DNA of 64,000 nt. It comes from Choristoneura fumiferana (lineage: Eukaryota; Arthropoda; Insecta; Lepidoptera; Tortricidae). Position 1 is the first letter of the stretch. Each line of letters starts with the position of its first letter. Both the position numbers and the translations under genes were made by a program. The notes beneath the pieces are model-generated. The model was given only the letters and a program-made list of their open reading frames with translations. It was not told where the DNA came from and did no database searches. The DNA is taken from the NCBI RefSeq assembly GCF_025370935.1, contig NC_133500.1, positions 7,486,421 through 7,550,420 of the forward strand. Direction: 5' to 3'. Below are positions 10,412 through 20,510 of the stretch, piece after piece.

Positions 10412-11648
10412 CTAATAGGTACAAGTTCCGCGTCAAAGTAGTAGTTAAAAGGAACTCGTATAGTGTTAGTGAGACACCAAGACTTTGGTATCTCTGGTAA
10501 ATAATTACATTGTTTCACGGTATTTTCACTGATGTGATTTCTAAGATGCCCAGGGCCAGTTTACATCGCTTCTTTGCTAACATTCAAAGCTTAAAGCTAT
10601 AGTAGGATTTTGCAAGTTCGCATATTATTTGACACTTGTCTAGTTATTGATGTTTGTGATGGATGAGACTAAAACAAACACATACGGCGTCATCAACTGA
10701 CTGGTAAATGGTTCCAGTTACTTGGATGTATAAAGTAACTTCTAAACTTTCTTCTATTTTTATTTGTTTGTTTTTTTTTTAATGTTTCTTTCAAAGATTA
10801 GCCTTGAATCCCAAGAGCATAAAATGTAAAGCTATTAGTGGAAGCTGTTTTTGCTAATGTATAATTTAAGATGTGATATTTCAACTGTAATAAATTGTGC
10901 TGTATGTTTCCCGAAACAATAAAATAAAAAATAAAATAAAATAAAATAAAGCCGAGTTGTGTGTGCAATTTTTTTTAACCGGTCATTTAACTCAGAATAA
11001 CATTATTAATGCCTATCATATGTCAACATCAGTCAAAGTACCGTAATAAAGCCATACAACAGTTCAAACACCATATTCCATCTTGTGGAACATTTAACCG
11101 CAAGCAAATCAAAGGTGAGAAGTTATAAATTAAATGTAACGTTCAATATTGATGACTCCATTGAACGATGTGAAAGGCTAGTAAATATAACCCTATATTA
11201 AAGTTAAATGACGGCCGTCTCGGTGCACTTGTGGTGCAGTGAGGCTGGGCTGGCAACACTCACGGTGTATAGCAATATATTTTTCCTTTGTAAAATTATT
11301 ATTTTGTCTTTTTTTATCCTTAAAAATAACCTGACTACATATATAATACGCCTTAGTTCACCCTGCGTAAAAGTGACCATAAAGCTGACTACATTTCAGC
11401 ACTGGATTTTTGTGATGTCAATATATTGGATGAGAAAATATTTTTATTTGATTGCTCATAAAATGTAACTTAATCGTAAATAAAGAATGGTTTGCTTTGA
11501 ATTAGAATAGAATTGGCTTGCCAAGTTTTTGTGTTTCTGCCTCGTGTTTTACTCATAGCTGGGCATTACTGTTTTAAAAAGGCCTGCGCATTATTTGTCG
11601 TCAGTATAAAATTTTATAGTTTTCAAATCAATCCATACTAAGTGAATA
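10412..11648. other. mostly anonymous AT-rich DNA
   Basis: No supported gene. An (AATAAA)n-like tract lies at about 10917-10950, probably the tail of an old retroposon. A plus frame at 11208-11468 opens with a GC-richer patch (GGCTGGGCTGGCAACACTC) but then becomes low-complexity. Confidence 0.4.
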
Positions 11649-11835
11649 TGGATGGCTCAGTCAAAGTCAAAATATCTTTACTTACGAATTGCAAAATATA
11701 TTTACTTAGCACTTACGAATGTCAAAAAAAATCTACTACCTTTGTTGAGCAGAATCCGGCAAGAAACTCGAGGTATATGTTTTTTAAACAGATTTACAAT
11801 ATTATTAAATGATATCTATGAATACATCATAAGTA
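11649..11835. repeat. dispersed repeat (TCAAAGTCAAAATATCTTTA type)
   Basis: Carries GTCAAAGTCAAAATATCTTT and GAATGTCAAAAAAAATCTAC then GGCAAGAAACTCG, a recurrent SINE- or LINE-tail-like text of Lepidoptera. Related text (CAAAATCAAAATGTCTTTAT) lies at 41465-41495. Confidence 0.5.
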
Positions 11836-12291
11836 TTTAACACAACTTCATTTTTAACACAGTAGCTTCGCTATTTGAAGGGATCGCTAATGCGGATCGG
11901 AATTATTTCCAAATAGCTAGTAGTAGGTAAGACAAAAGCTTTACCTTTTATTAAGAAATTCGTTAATAAGGATAGCCATTCAGTTGCAGAAGAGGGCTAT
12001 ATAGTGCTCATTTGAACAATTTAAAGCGATTTTAACATTATGCTACCATCGTCAGTCTAGTTTTTTTAGTCATACGATTAAATTTTGCTTGATAAAAGTA
12101 CCCTATTGCTTCCAGTTTATGGTTGGCTTAGGTCATATATAGTAAATCTACTTGATCAATTTCTACAGTCATTTAATTTGAAATTAAATAAGATGTGCAT
12201 TTTACTTTGTGTAAAGTAAAAATTGTATAAAGGTAGAAATTTATTAAGAAGTTTAATATGTCTCAAAGCTAAGTTATCCTGTTTTGCGCAG

Positions 12292-12425
12292 ACAAGTCTT
12301 ATTGCCCCACGTGCTCACGAACGCATGGCTCGCATCTCAAAGGGGCCTTCATGCACATGAAGTCCTCGATTTCTCGCGTGAATGTAATTTGGCTGTTGAC
12401 AGATTTACAACTACGAGTTACTTAG
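12292..12425 (+). CDS. candidate internal coding exon (134 bp)
   Basis: A pyrimidine-rich acceptor (TCCTGTTTTGCGCAG) precedes the segment and TTAG|GTGGGA follows it. One frame is open across the whole interval and protein-like (segments LLPHVLTNAWLASQRG, HEVLDFSRECNLAVDRF). It would enter with one base and leave with one base of a split codon. A second frame begins with a CPTC...H pattern and runs open to a stop at the donor, so the frame is not certain. No family recognised. It may belong with the exon-like frames further right. Confidence 0.3.
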
Positions 12426-12505
12426 GTGGGAACATGCACTATTTCAATCTACGTAGTATATTTGATATATTTAGCTAAGAAATCAAATATTCAATGGATA
12501 TTCGG

Positions 12506-12597
12506 GATCATCATCATCTCAGCCGTAGGGCGTCCACTGTTGGACATAGGCCTCCCCAAATACCTCCAGTTGCTTCAGTTGGAAGCAGCCTGCATCC
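12506..12597 (-). mobile_element. RTE-like LINE 3' fragment, cut by an assembly gap
   Basis: CATCATCATCTCAGCCGTAG followed by GGCGTCCACTGTTGGACATA and CCTCCAGTTGCTTCAGTTGG is the minus-strand 3' end seen at 5290. The copy runs into the N block. Confidence 0.65.
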
Positions 12598-12607
12598 NNN
12601 NNNNNNN
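12598..12607. other. assembly gap (10 N)
   Basis: Ten undetermined bases. The gap interrupts the LINE fragment and is likely a placeholder rather than a measured length. Confidence 0.95.
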
Positions 12608-12967
12608 GTTTCTTTCCAAGATCAAGATATTTCGTCTATGAATAGCTTCAGGTTTACTTTATCCAAACATTTTACTGTGAAAGCATCAATGTAAAGAGTC
12701 AGATTGGTTTTTATTTTGTACTGTAACTGGGTATTCCGGATAAATACAATCTAGGGCTCTTCAAGGCTAGAGTGAATAGGCTGTTACTGAACCAGTGAGA
12801 TACACATTTGGCCTCAACTATATCACATCAGGTGAGATAAGGGTCAATCACAGTCAGTTATATGTTAAAAAAAACTTTATTTTTCCTTGTGCTTGTCCAA
12901 CTTCTTCTTATATTATTTTTACAATTTATTAAAGGTGTCGGTGATTCTAATGCTTATATTTACAATT

Positions 12968-13251
12968 CATCATCCCAGCCTATATACGTCCCACTGCTGG
13001 GCACAGGCCTCCTCTCAGAACAAGAGGGATTGGGTCATAGTTCACACGCGGGCCCAGTGCGGATTGGGAACTTCACACGCACCATTGAATTGCTTCGCAG
13101 GTTTGTGCAGGTTTCCTCTCGATGTTTTCCTTCACCGCAAAACTCGTGGTAAATTTCAAATGTAAGTTTCGAAAAACTCAGATGTGCGAGCCGGGGTTTG
13201 AACCTCTGCTTGAGAGGCGATAGGTCAAACCACTAGGCCACCACGGCTTCC
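12968..13251 (-). mobile_element. full-length lepidopteran tRNA SINE with 9-bp target-site duplication
   Basis: On the minus strand it starts with the tRNA-like head AGCCGTGGTGGCCTAGTGG and a B-box region (GGTTCAAAC). It runs through the conserved body (GAAAACATCGAGAGGAAACC, GTTCCCAATCCGCACTG) to a GATGATG tail. TTTACAATT flanks it at 12959-12967 and 13252-13260. Confidence 0.9.
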
Positions 13252-13627
13252 TTTACAATTACCCAACTTAAATAGATAAACTTAAAATAAAATAGAGACA
13301 GTTGATTTTGCAAGCTTTATTTTAACTTTGTGTTTACGTACATACGGCAAATCTCTCAAGTTTTTATTTAACTAACAATATTGGTTATGTACGTTTGTTT
13401 CTTTAGATTTAGTCAAACCTTGAATTCCGGTGTTAGATTGATTTAAAGTCTATTTGAAAATCGGAAATGCAAGTACAGTGAAGTACAAAAATTTACGATG
13501 TATAAAATAAAAGACATCATAACAATCATTCGCGCAAAATATATTAAAAGGTTTTAATCAGCACATAGCCTTCTTTGGAACACTCTCATTTTTAGAGGAA
13601 GCCTGTGGCCACTTGGCCAGCTGTAGT

Positions 13628-13789
13628 TATAGGCAGTGCCACGAGAGTTGAAGTGAATGATTACACACACAGCTGTATGAATAACTGATTGCACAAAAGG
13701 AGAATGAATTAAGTGAATGTCAAAATCCCGCTGTCATTACATGTCATGTTCTTGTGTGTGTGACCTCAACTCTGGTGGCACTACCTATA
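13628..13789. mobile_element. 162-bp hairpin MITE with TA flanks
   Basis: Left end TATAGGCAGTGCCACGAGAG and right end CTCTGGTGGCACTACCTATA are imperfect reverse complements. The inner ACACACAC and GTGTGTGTG also pair. The TA ends suggest Tc1/mariner-type insertion. Confidence 0.7.
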
Positions 13790-13811
13790 CATTATGTTGA
13801 GTTGAATTTTT

Positions 13812-14035
13812 AACCCCCAACGCAAAAAGAGGGGTGTTAAAAATTTGACCGCTATATCTGTGTCTGCCTGTGGCACCGTAACTCTTAAACGGGTAGACCG
13901 ATTTGAATGCGTTTTTTTTATTTGAAAGCAGACATGTTTTATCAAAATCGGTTCAGCCGTTTTTGAGATATTGAACTTTGAAGTGACAAAGTCGGGGGTT
14001 TTGCATCTTTTTGTTGGTTAGGTTATATCTTTCCG
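13812..14035. repeat. dispersed repeat (ACCCCCAACGCAAAAAGAGG type), copy 1
   Basis: Begins ACCCCCAACGCAAAAAGAGG and contains GACCGATTTGAATGCG, CGGTTCAGCCGTTTTTGAGA and TGAAGTGACAAAGTCGGGGG, with TTGGTTAGGTTAT at the end. Related copies lie at 19582-19838 and, interrupted by a SINE, at 39672-40110. Confidence 0.65.
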
Positions 14036-14548
14036 AGTCGCAAATCATCACACACAATTAATTTTATCTCTATCTCGTTGAGACAATTTAGCGTTGAAAT
14101 TTATATGAGAAAACGTAATTAACAAACTCGTACAGTCTTAGAATAGAGAAACAACAGAAGCATTGTTACTGAGGCAATTAAACATTAATAATAATGATAT
14201 TTTCGCCTTCTCAGTTATGGGATTGAGCTATTGTGTTCGGAATATTCTTCGTGAAAAAGCAGTTGAGAAGAAGAGTTGAAGAAGTTTGCTTTGTTATGAA
14301 ATATGAAATGTTATGAAAAATACAATTATACAATAGAATTCCCATAGATTTAAGAAGTGAACAAATAGCACATCCTTTAATAAAAATTTAAAAAATTCCT
14401 AATAGATAAATGTTACTACTCGATCTCGAATTTATGGAGGATGGTTTGTAATAAGTGACCTCTCACGTCACGCACGCGCACACGCATATTTGCTACAAGT
14501 GGGAAAATGTTTCTGATCTCAAGTGATATTTGATGTTCCTTTATTAAG
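14036..14548. other. no gene seen
   Basis: AT-rich; no coding-like frame and no recognised repeat. Confidence 0.4.
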
Positions 14549-14735
14549 TTAAGTTATTGTAGGATTCATTAATTAAATATAGGTACAGAAATTAGTTATT
14601 GTAAAAGAAAAGATTTAAAATGTAATACATAGATAATAACATTATAACAACAAATGCTATACCTTACCAGGGTTCATGTTAACTTTAAGAGCTTATGTTA
14701 CATGTATGCAATATATAAATAAATAAAAAATAAAA
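14549..14735. repeat. long direct repeat, copy 1 (partner at 15182)
   Basis: Runs from AAGTTATTGTAGGATTCATT through CTATACCTTACCAGGGTTCA to AATATATAAATAAATAAA. The text recurs at 15182-15366 with scattered substitutions and small indels. Confidence 0.8.
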
Positions 14736-14759
14736 ACTATCAAAGAGGATTGAACTACA

Positions 14760-14990
14760 AACAATTATTTTGCTCACGCGTGACGTGACCTTGTGATAGC
14801 TATGTCTGTACAACAAATGTGTCTTCATTCAGCTCCTTCACCTCCACACTGCAAAAACACACACAAATCACACAAACTCATCTACATACGAGATTTCACC
14901 ACACTACACTGACGCGTTTCGAAATCAACCAGGGTTCATGAGCAATAATAGGAAAATTGTATTGTGCAAGGGCAAAAATTTCGGATTAAT
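14760..14990. repeat. dispersed repeat (CTGACGCGTTTCGAA type)
   Basis: TTGCTCACGCGTGACGTGAC, CTCCTTCACCTCCACACTGC and CTGACGCGTTTCGAAATCAA recur in diverged form at 58850-59005. It lies between the two direct repeats. Confidence 0.55.
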
Positions 14991-15062
14991 GCACGAATGC
15001 ACGTGAAATTGGAGCTGGACTTAGTAAAGTAGTTATTGCGAAACTTTAATATTAATTATTAT

Positions 15063-15181
15063 CTAGGCAATTTTTATTATCTAGGCGACAAACTTAAAAT
15101 GATTTTTCATGCTCTAAGTGCATAATCTTAGAGCATGAAAAATCATTTTAAGTATGTCGCCTAGATAAAATAATTGCCTAG
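15063..15181. repeat. 119-bp near-perfect palindrome (CTAGGCAA...TTGCCTAG)
   Basis: Arms of about 55 bp begin CTAGGCAATTTTTATTATCT and close on a short TGCATAAT centre. The inner GACAAACTTAAAATGATT pairs almost perfectly. It abuts the second direct repeat at 15182. Looks like a young MITE. Confidence 0.8.
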
Positions 15182-15366
15182 TTAAGTTATGTAGGATTCA
15201 TTAATTAATATAGGTACAGAAATTAGTTTATTGTAAAAGAAAAGATTTTAAAAAGTAAATACATAGATAATAACAATTATAACAACAATGCTATACCTTA
15301 CCAGGGTTCATGTTAACTTTAAGAGCTTTGTTATCATTATGCAATATATAAATAAATAAAATAAAA
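15182..15366. repeat. long direct repeat, copy 2
   Basis: Partner of 14549-14735 with the same ordered landmarks (GTAGGATTCATTAATTAATA, CTATACCTTACCAGGGTTCA). The two copies enclose about 450 bp, which includes the palindrome and the CTGACGCGTTTCGAA repeat. Confidence 0.8.
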
Positions 15367-15458
15367 TAATGTAAAAATCTCAAACTCAATGACAACTAAG
15401 CGCCGACATCTACGATCAAAAAAGTCTGTTTTTTTTTATAATTGGTGTTTTATGTAAT

Positions 15459-15608
15459 CATCATCATCATCATCATCTCAGCCTGCTTCTCAACGTCCCA
15501 CTGCTGGGCACAGGTCTCCTCTCAGAACAAGAGGGCTTGGGCCATAGTTCCCACGCGCCCAGTGCGGATTGGAAACTTCACACGCACCATTGAATAATAA
15601 ACATGTTA
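15459..15608 (-). mobile_element. 5'-truncated lepidopteran SINE with 13-bp target-site duplication
   Basis: The CATCATCATCATCATCTCAG tail leads into the SINE 3' body, ending after CACACGCACCATTGAA. TGTTTTATGTAAT occurs at 15446-15458 and 15609-15621. The tRNA head is missing. Confidence 0.8.
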
Positions 15609-15899
15609 TGTTTTATGTAATAAATTATCAAAACAAGATACTTAAGGGCCTTGGATGTTTAATATGTATTTAAGTGTCTATTTATCTATATAAGTGCAAC
15701 ATTTATTGACTAAAGCATAAAAAGGTAATAAAATAAATAAAAACTACGATATAAGTAATAGTACATTGTGTCTTAAGGGCGGTAAATAAGGAATTACGAT
15801 CGAGAGTCGATATTCGTAATTCTAGTACCCGCCCGTGCGACATACAATGTTTTTCATCATCATTTGCGAGTAAAATTGTATATAAGTATGTAAAAGAAA

Positions 15900-16040
15900 A
15901 CCTTACATTTCTCAAAAAATTGCCGATACCACTGACTCCACTCTTGGCAGCGCCAGCTCCTCGCCTATAATTACCGGCTTTGGCACAGGACGGGCATAAT
16001 CCTGGCTTTCCTTTCTGGATTCCTTGCATATTTGCAGCTA
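15900..16040 (-). CDS. candidate minus-strand exon, frame uncertain
   Basis: A GC-richer patch on the minus strand begins near an AG-ended tract and is followed by AGAAAT|GTAAGG, a good donor. One frame (GKPGLCPSCAKAGNYRRGAG, then GVSGIGNFLRN) reads through the donor. Another (SQDYARPVPKPVIIGEELAL, PRVESVVSAIF) is also open but stops just before it. No family recognised. It overlaps the edge of a palindromic repeat at 16040, so a repeat origin is possible. Confidence 0.25.
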
Positions 16041-16145
16041 ATACAGGCTACTGCGAAGTGCAAAATTCGTGTCTTGCCGTCTCGCTCACGCTAATATTAT
16101 TTAATACGAGAGTAAAAGGGACGATACGATACGTTGCAAGCTCGA
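16040..16145. repeat. palindromic short repeat (CTACGAAG ... ATACGATACG family), copy 1
   Basis: GGCTACTGCGAAGTGCAAAA, GTCTTGCCGTCTCGCTC, ATATTATTTAATACGAGAG and GGGACGATACGATACG follow the pattern of the other copies at 20850-20975, 42737-42848 and 56040-56135, in which the two halves are imperfect reverse complements. Confidence 0.6.
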
Positions 16146-16509
16146 TTTAATTAAGTCCAGCTTGCAACTAGCAAGCATTCAGCAATTATGAAGCAGTATC
16201 TAATGAGTTCATTTTGTATAGTCGCCTCCTGTATTATTCTTCCACTTTCAGCACCTAAATTGAGTACTTTCCTGGGTAAAAAAGTATTCTCTTTAGCTTA
16301 AGTCTGTCTGTTAGATTATCCTATCCTACTAATAAGTCGTGAAAAAGTTTTCGTGAAAAAGTTTTTCGTGATTAAGTACTGACACGGTTACCGTGACCTT
16401 TTTCAGGCCAAACTCCAAGACATTTATTTATTGTGTTGCCATGGTAACAAGAATCGAGTAAGTGAACTGTTGTGGTTGTATATTTCAAGAATTGCACCGG
16501 CATCATATC

Positions 16510-17268
16510 GAGTGTAGCCTGTAATATGAGCAAATAATTTAAACATAGATCATACTTCTCAAACTGAACAACATTAGTTCAGCGACCTTTAAATATAATA
16601 AGTTTGTTCCGTATTTCTATACATTTACATCTAGCTAGCACAAGATGGTCATTTGTTTCTAACTAATTTTAATTCAGCTGAATCGATAGCAAGTTTGAAT
16701 GTAGATACGAACCAAACGCTTTTAAAAAAGGAACAACGAAACGCAGCATCTCTAAGACAGTGCTGCCAACATAAAATTTTACCTCTTCGAAAAACCGCCT
16801 TACCGCCGTGTGCGTGCAGCGTCACCGCTCCGCTCAAAAATCAATCCAAAAATTCTAAAAAACCTAGCACGAACAAGAAATCAGTGTACTCAAAGCCTGA
16901 TATAACGCCTGTGGACGACCAAACACCGGGGGGCCCCCAGGAGCAGCGTTCCTGAAACTTCGGTGAGTGTCTGCATTTCTCTTTTGCTATCGAAGAAAAT
17001 TCCCCAACAAAGTTTTTTTTTTTAAAATTTTATTACACTTTTAAGTTTATTCGAAGAAGCAATGTAAAGCAAAATGCTTGATGTTTGTAGCGTGACAGGC
17101 GACGTCAGTAGTGTTCTAGGATGGCGTACCTTGATTACAGTATTCAATTTTTATGAAAAAGGAAAAATCTAGAGACCCCATTATTTTTAAAGTCGCTGAA
17201 CTAATGTTGTACAGTTTGACGAGTAAGATCTATGTTTTAATTATTTGCTCTTGTTACAGGCCACACTC
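16510..17268. mobile_element. 0.76-kb element with about 85-bp terminal inverted repeats and an internal ORF
   Basis: The left end (from GAGTGTAGCCTGTAATATGA) and the right end (closing TTGTTACAGGCCACACTC) are reverse complements over about 85 bp, including AACATTAGTTCAGCGAC. Target-site duplication is unclear. The interior holds a 100-codon plus frame (16653-16955) that lies between splice-like signals and does not resemble a transposase. I read it as a non-autonomous TIR element that may have captured non-transposon sequence. Confidence 0.6.
16678..16964 (+). CDS. candidate captured or terminal exon inside the TIR element
   Basis: Acceptor-like TTTTAATTCAG ends at 16677 and ACTTCG|GTGAGT, a strong donor, follows 16964. 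The only open frame encodes a Lys/Ser/Pro-rich segment (SLNVDTNQTLLKKEQRNAAS; KNSKKPSTNKKSVYSKPDI; TPGGPQEQRS) and stops 12 bases before the donor. No known domain. Six cysteines cluster loosely in the middle (QCCQH, PPCACS). Whether it is transcribed cannot be told from sequence. Confidence 0.25.
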
Positions 17269-17496
17269 AGTATATGTTCTTTCGTCAATCGAGCAAAAAT
17301 TACAAAGATGAAGCACGTTAACGTGGGAGTGGGGGCCCGAGACGTCACGCTGAAGTAAAAAGTGTCGCGCAGCGTGACGTCACGCTGAACTTTAACTACT
17401 ACTATTTTTTTTGTTTAATTTTCAAAACAAAAAATCTGTCTGATATTTTTAAAATGTGACTGACGGACAAAGATATATATATTTTTAGGAAATAGC

Positions 17497-17719
17497 CTCT
17501 GTTTCTACGGCAGGCGAAAAAAATTACTTTGGGCAACCTTTGGCATGATATCTAAATGTCACTCTAAAACATGATACTTACAACCAGTTGTATTGTCTTG
17601 AGTGACTACTAACAGCCCGTACTTTGAAAATTTGTACTAAGAGCAAAAAAAAAATTGCATCGGACAAAACATATTATACTTCTTCAATGTTCGTTTTTTC
17701 GCCTGCCGTAGAAACAGAG
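17497..17719. repeat. 26-bp perfect inverted repeat spanning 223 bp
   Basis: CTCTGTTTCTACGGCAGGCG plus an A-run at 17497-17522 is repeated in reverse complement at 17694-17719. The loop of about 170 bp carries no frame of note. It fits a small MITE. Confidence 0.75.
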
Positions 17720-18196
17720 TATACCTTTCTTTATATTTATATCAAATGTACCCCAAACCAATTAATCCTTGACGTCGGTTTCGCGCACTACAACGCAACA
17801 TTCTAAGTCCTAACTTCAAATTGGCGGAACCAAAATGAAACCCTATACTTTGGCCGTAAGGTTTGATGTGGATCAGTGTACTGGATCGCAGTAACATAAT
17901 TAGATGCACCACAACTAGGCACAAGGCAGTTAGGTCTCTGAGGAAATTAATGGATAAACGACTACTTTCTAGAATCTAGACACACCAGTGCGACTAGATT
18001 TCTAACACTAACGCAAACATCTTGTACTAGAAATAGGTAACGAAGTATAGAAGGCATGACCTTTAGAAAAGTAGGTGTGTTAAAGCTTATAATTATTGTT
18101 TTAGCTAGTCTTTAAGCCCTTAACAAGATTTACCTAGGTATTTACGTTGTGAAAATTTTAATGAAGTGTCTTTTAAAAAACTGGTCGTTATACATA
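17720..18196. other. no gene seen
   Basis: No coding-like frame, no recognised repeat. Confidence 0.4.
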
Positions 18197-18718
18197 TACA
18201 GTGTGTTACTGGCAGCCAGGCATTTTTTTAAGGGCGGTTAAAGTAACGTACTACTGTAACTTAACCCATGACTTTGTCAACTTTCTAACCCTTTCGAACC
18301 CAGCCGAGTATGAAAAGAGTTATGACAATGGACTTTATGTACAATTCATGTCAAGGTCAAAATTCAAATGCAAAAGTTACGACGATGGACCTTATATACA
18401 ATCCATGTCAAATTCAAATTCAAATGTAATTAATCCGCCCGATCGTATCGGCTGGGTTCGAAAGGGCTAACAACATTATAATTGCCAGCAATGTACATCG
18501 AAGTAAATTGACAAGTACGTGTAAATGATAGCCGACAGATACTTTGATCATTACTTGTCAATTGACTTTGCTGTACATTGCTAGCATTTGTAATTTTGTT
18601 AGACAGTTAACAAAGTCTGAATTTTACTTTAATGATTAAATTAATGTCATGGTTAAATTAAAGCAATACGTTACTTTAACCTCCCTTAAAAAAGCCTGGC
18701 TGCCAGTAACACACTGTA
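18197..18718. mobile_element. 522-bp MITE with long TIRs and nested inner hairpins
   Basis: TACAGTGTGTTACTGGCAGC at the left is matched by GCTGCCAGTAACACACTGTA at the right, and complementarity extends about 50 bp. TA at both ends plus CAGTG fits Tc1/mariner-type insertion. Inside are two further inverted pairs: CCCTTTCGAACCCAGCCGAG with CGGCTGGGTTCGAAAGGG, and GCCAGCAATGTACATCGAAG with a complement near 18570. Confidence 0.8.
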
Positions 18719-18763
18719 TGTCTATTTAGTAAATATTTTCAAATTGACATTGATAGAAAAAAC

Positions 18764-18924
18764 TAACCCCCTTATTCATAAACGACAATCAAACCTATTT
18801 TAGTTAAAATGCCGCTAAAATTCGTTTGTCCTTATCTGTCACTTCGACATTTGTATTTGTTAGAAAGGGACAAAGCATTTGTTAGTTAACATAGGCTTGT
18901 TAAGTTTTATGAATAAGGGGGTAA
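18764..18924. mobile_element. hairpin MITE with CCCCCTTATTCATAAA termini and TAA flanks
   Basis: CCCCCTTATTCATAAACG at the left and TTTATGAATAAGGGGG at the right are reverse complements, flanked by TAA on both sides. A three-base TAA duplication would fit PIF/Harbinger-type insertion. Confidence 0.7.
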
Positions 18925-18933
18925 ATCTATACC

Positions 18934-19052
18934 GGGCCCCATTTCACTAAGCTACAAGTTACAATTAACAAGCGGTAATCTCTTTTCAACGCATACTGTT
19001 AAACAAAGACTACCGCTTGTAAATTGTAACTTGTAGCTTCGTGAAATAGGGC
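18934..19052. mobile_element. short hairpin MITE (CCCATTTCAC ... GTGAAATAGGGC)
   Basis: The arms pair over about 50 bp: GCTACAAGTTACAATTAACA against TTGTAACTTGTAGC, and ACAAGCGGTAATCTC against GACTACCGCTTGT. It lies nine bases after the previous MITE. Confidence 0.75.
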
Positions 19053-19581
19053 ACTGATCTGGCAATCGAATTGAAATTCCGCGATGATTTCTATCTTTAA
19101 CGTTTTGATGACTCCGCTATCAAAAAAAGCCAAACACTGATTTAAACAAATACATTATTTCATTATGTTTTAATGTTTATTTGGGTACAAACGGTACAAT
19201 ATGGCTGATTACAAATGAAAACTTAGCTAATACACCAACCAGTAAAGTTACCACAGGTTAATATTACATATTACTAACCTTAGGAATAAAGTAATAACTA
19301 ATAAGTAAAGTCAAGTAATAATTTTAAAATGTGACATTACTTTAAAAGACTATGGATACCTATATAGGCAGAAAACTAACATGAACATGCGAATGTGTAA
19401 CATATATAATAACTAAGTAACAATTTGTTCCCTAACTAGGGACGTAAACTCTGGGAGACATGTGTTAAATATATCAACTACAGAAAAACTGCCTGCAACC
19501 TACTTTATGGAACCTGCTTTCAAAGTTTCACAAAGATTGGTTGTGAAATACGACTTGTGAACAGAGAGCTGTACATACAAG
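19053..19581. other. no gene seen
   Basis: AT-rich anonymous sequence. Confidence 0.4.
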
Positions 19582-19838
19582 CACTTTTTAACCCCCGACG
19601 CAAAAATAGGGGTGTTATAAGTTAGACCGCTATGTGTGTCTGTATGTCTGTCTGTCTGTGTGTGTGTCTGTCTGTGTGTGGACCGATTTGAATGCGGTTT
19701 TCTTTATTTTAAATTAGGTTTTCTAGCAATGGTTCTTAGATATGTTTTATCAAAGTCGATGCAGCTGTTTTTGAGATATTGAACTTTGAAGTGACAAAGT
19801 CGGGGGTTTCCAACTTTTTGGTGGTTAGGTTATAATAA
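19582..19838. repeat. dispersed repeat (ACCCCCGACGCAAAAA type), copy 2
   Basis: Same ordered text as 13812-14035 with a GTCTGTCTGTGTGTG microsatellite expansion in the middle and the closing GACAAAGTCGGGGGTTTCC. Confidence 0.65.
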
Positions 19839-20059
19839 GCACAGTTAAAGAACCAAACCCAAATTTATAATGTAAAAAGGCATCGTCAACAGAAAACTTT
19901 AAGTGTAAGGGAAAAAACAAAGTTTAGCATGTGTCTTTGACAGTAATGAGTTGAGTTCAGCTCCAACACAGTTCTATTTTGGGACGTTATTGCTTTACTT
20001 AACGGTAAAGTTACGTTCGGGATTAACAGTCCATTTGAAGTTTCAGATATATTTTATGT

Positions 20060-20220
20060 GAAGATTTATTTTGGACTGGCTCCCAGACGTCATACATTCA
20101 TGGGCCAGAGAGTGACATAGGCTATTTTTTATCCCGGAAAAATGTTCACACCACAGTTACCGAGTGAACAGCGCGCGATAACCAAATTCCACGCGGGCAA
20201 AGCCGCGGGCAAAAGCTAGT
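20060..20220. mobile_element. Helitron-like 3' fragment ending in CTAGT
   Basis: ATGGGCCAGAGAGTGACATA, GAACAGCGCGCGATAACCAA and a small GC hairpin (GCGGGCAAAGCCGCGGGC) lead to AAAAGCTAGT at 20211-20220. A hairpin followed by CTAG/T fits the 3' end of non-autonomous Helitrons. A related body lies at 33435-33655. No 5' end was identified. Confidence 0.45.
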
Positions 20221-20291
20221 ATCTTCATAATTTTTCATTTAATTGACTAAAGAACATACACGACACGACACGATACGACGTAAGTACTCGT

Positions 20292-20510
20292 AGCTGGAAA
20301 CATATGCAAGTTGAAGTGGCAATGGGCGGGCCACATCGCTCGAAGAACAGATAACCGTTGGGGAAGAAGTCCACCAGGTGGGCTGCGGACATCGTGAGAG
20401 TTGCGGAAAACCGGGAGATGCAAGTGGCGAGTTGTCGTTCATTGTGGCGTTCTAAGGGGAGACCTTTGTTCAACAGTGGACGTCTTCCGGCTGATGATGA
20501 TGATGATGAC
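20292..20510 (+). pseudogene. RTE-like LINE 3' remnant, plus orientation
   Basis: Starts in the region coding for the LINE C-terminus (AAGTTGAAGTGGCAATGGGC, GGCCACATCGCTCGAAGAAC) and ends with GGACGTCTTCCGGCTGATGA and a GATGAT tail. Frameshifted. Confidence 0.6.

Noticed and set aside
12862..13165. Two overlapping ORFs of more than 90 codons
   Set aside because: Their GC-rich halves are translations of the SINE at 12968-13251; the same peptides reappear at 38073 and 41586 from other SINE copies.
14549..15366. LTR retrotransposon with 185-bp LTRs
   Set aside because: No TG...CA ends, primer-binding site, polypurine tract or gag/pol frame between the repeats.
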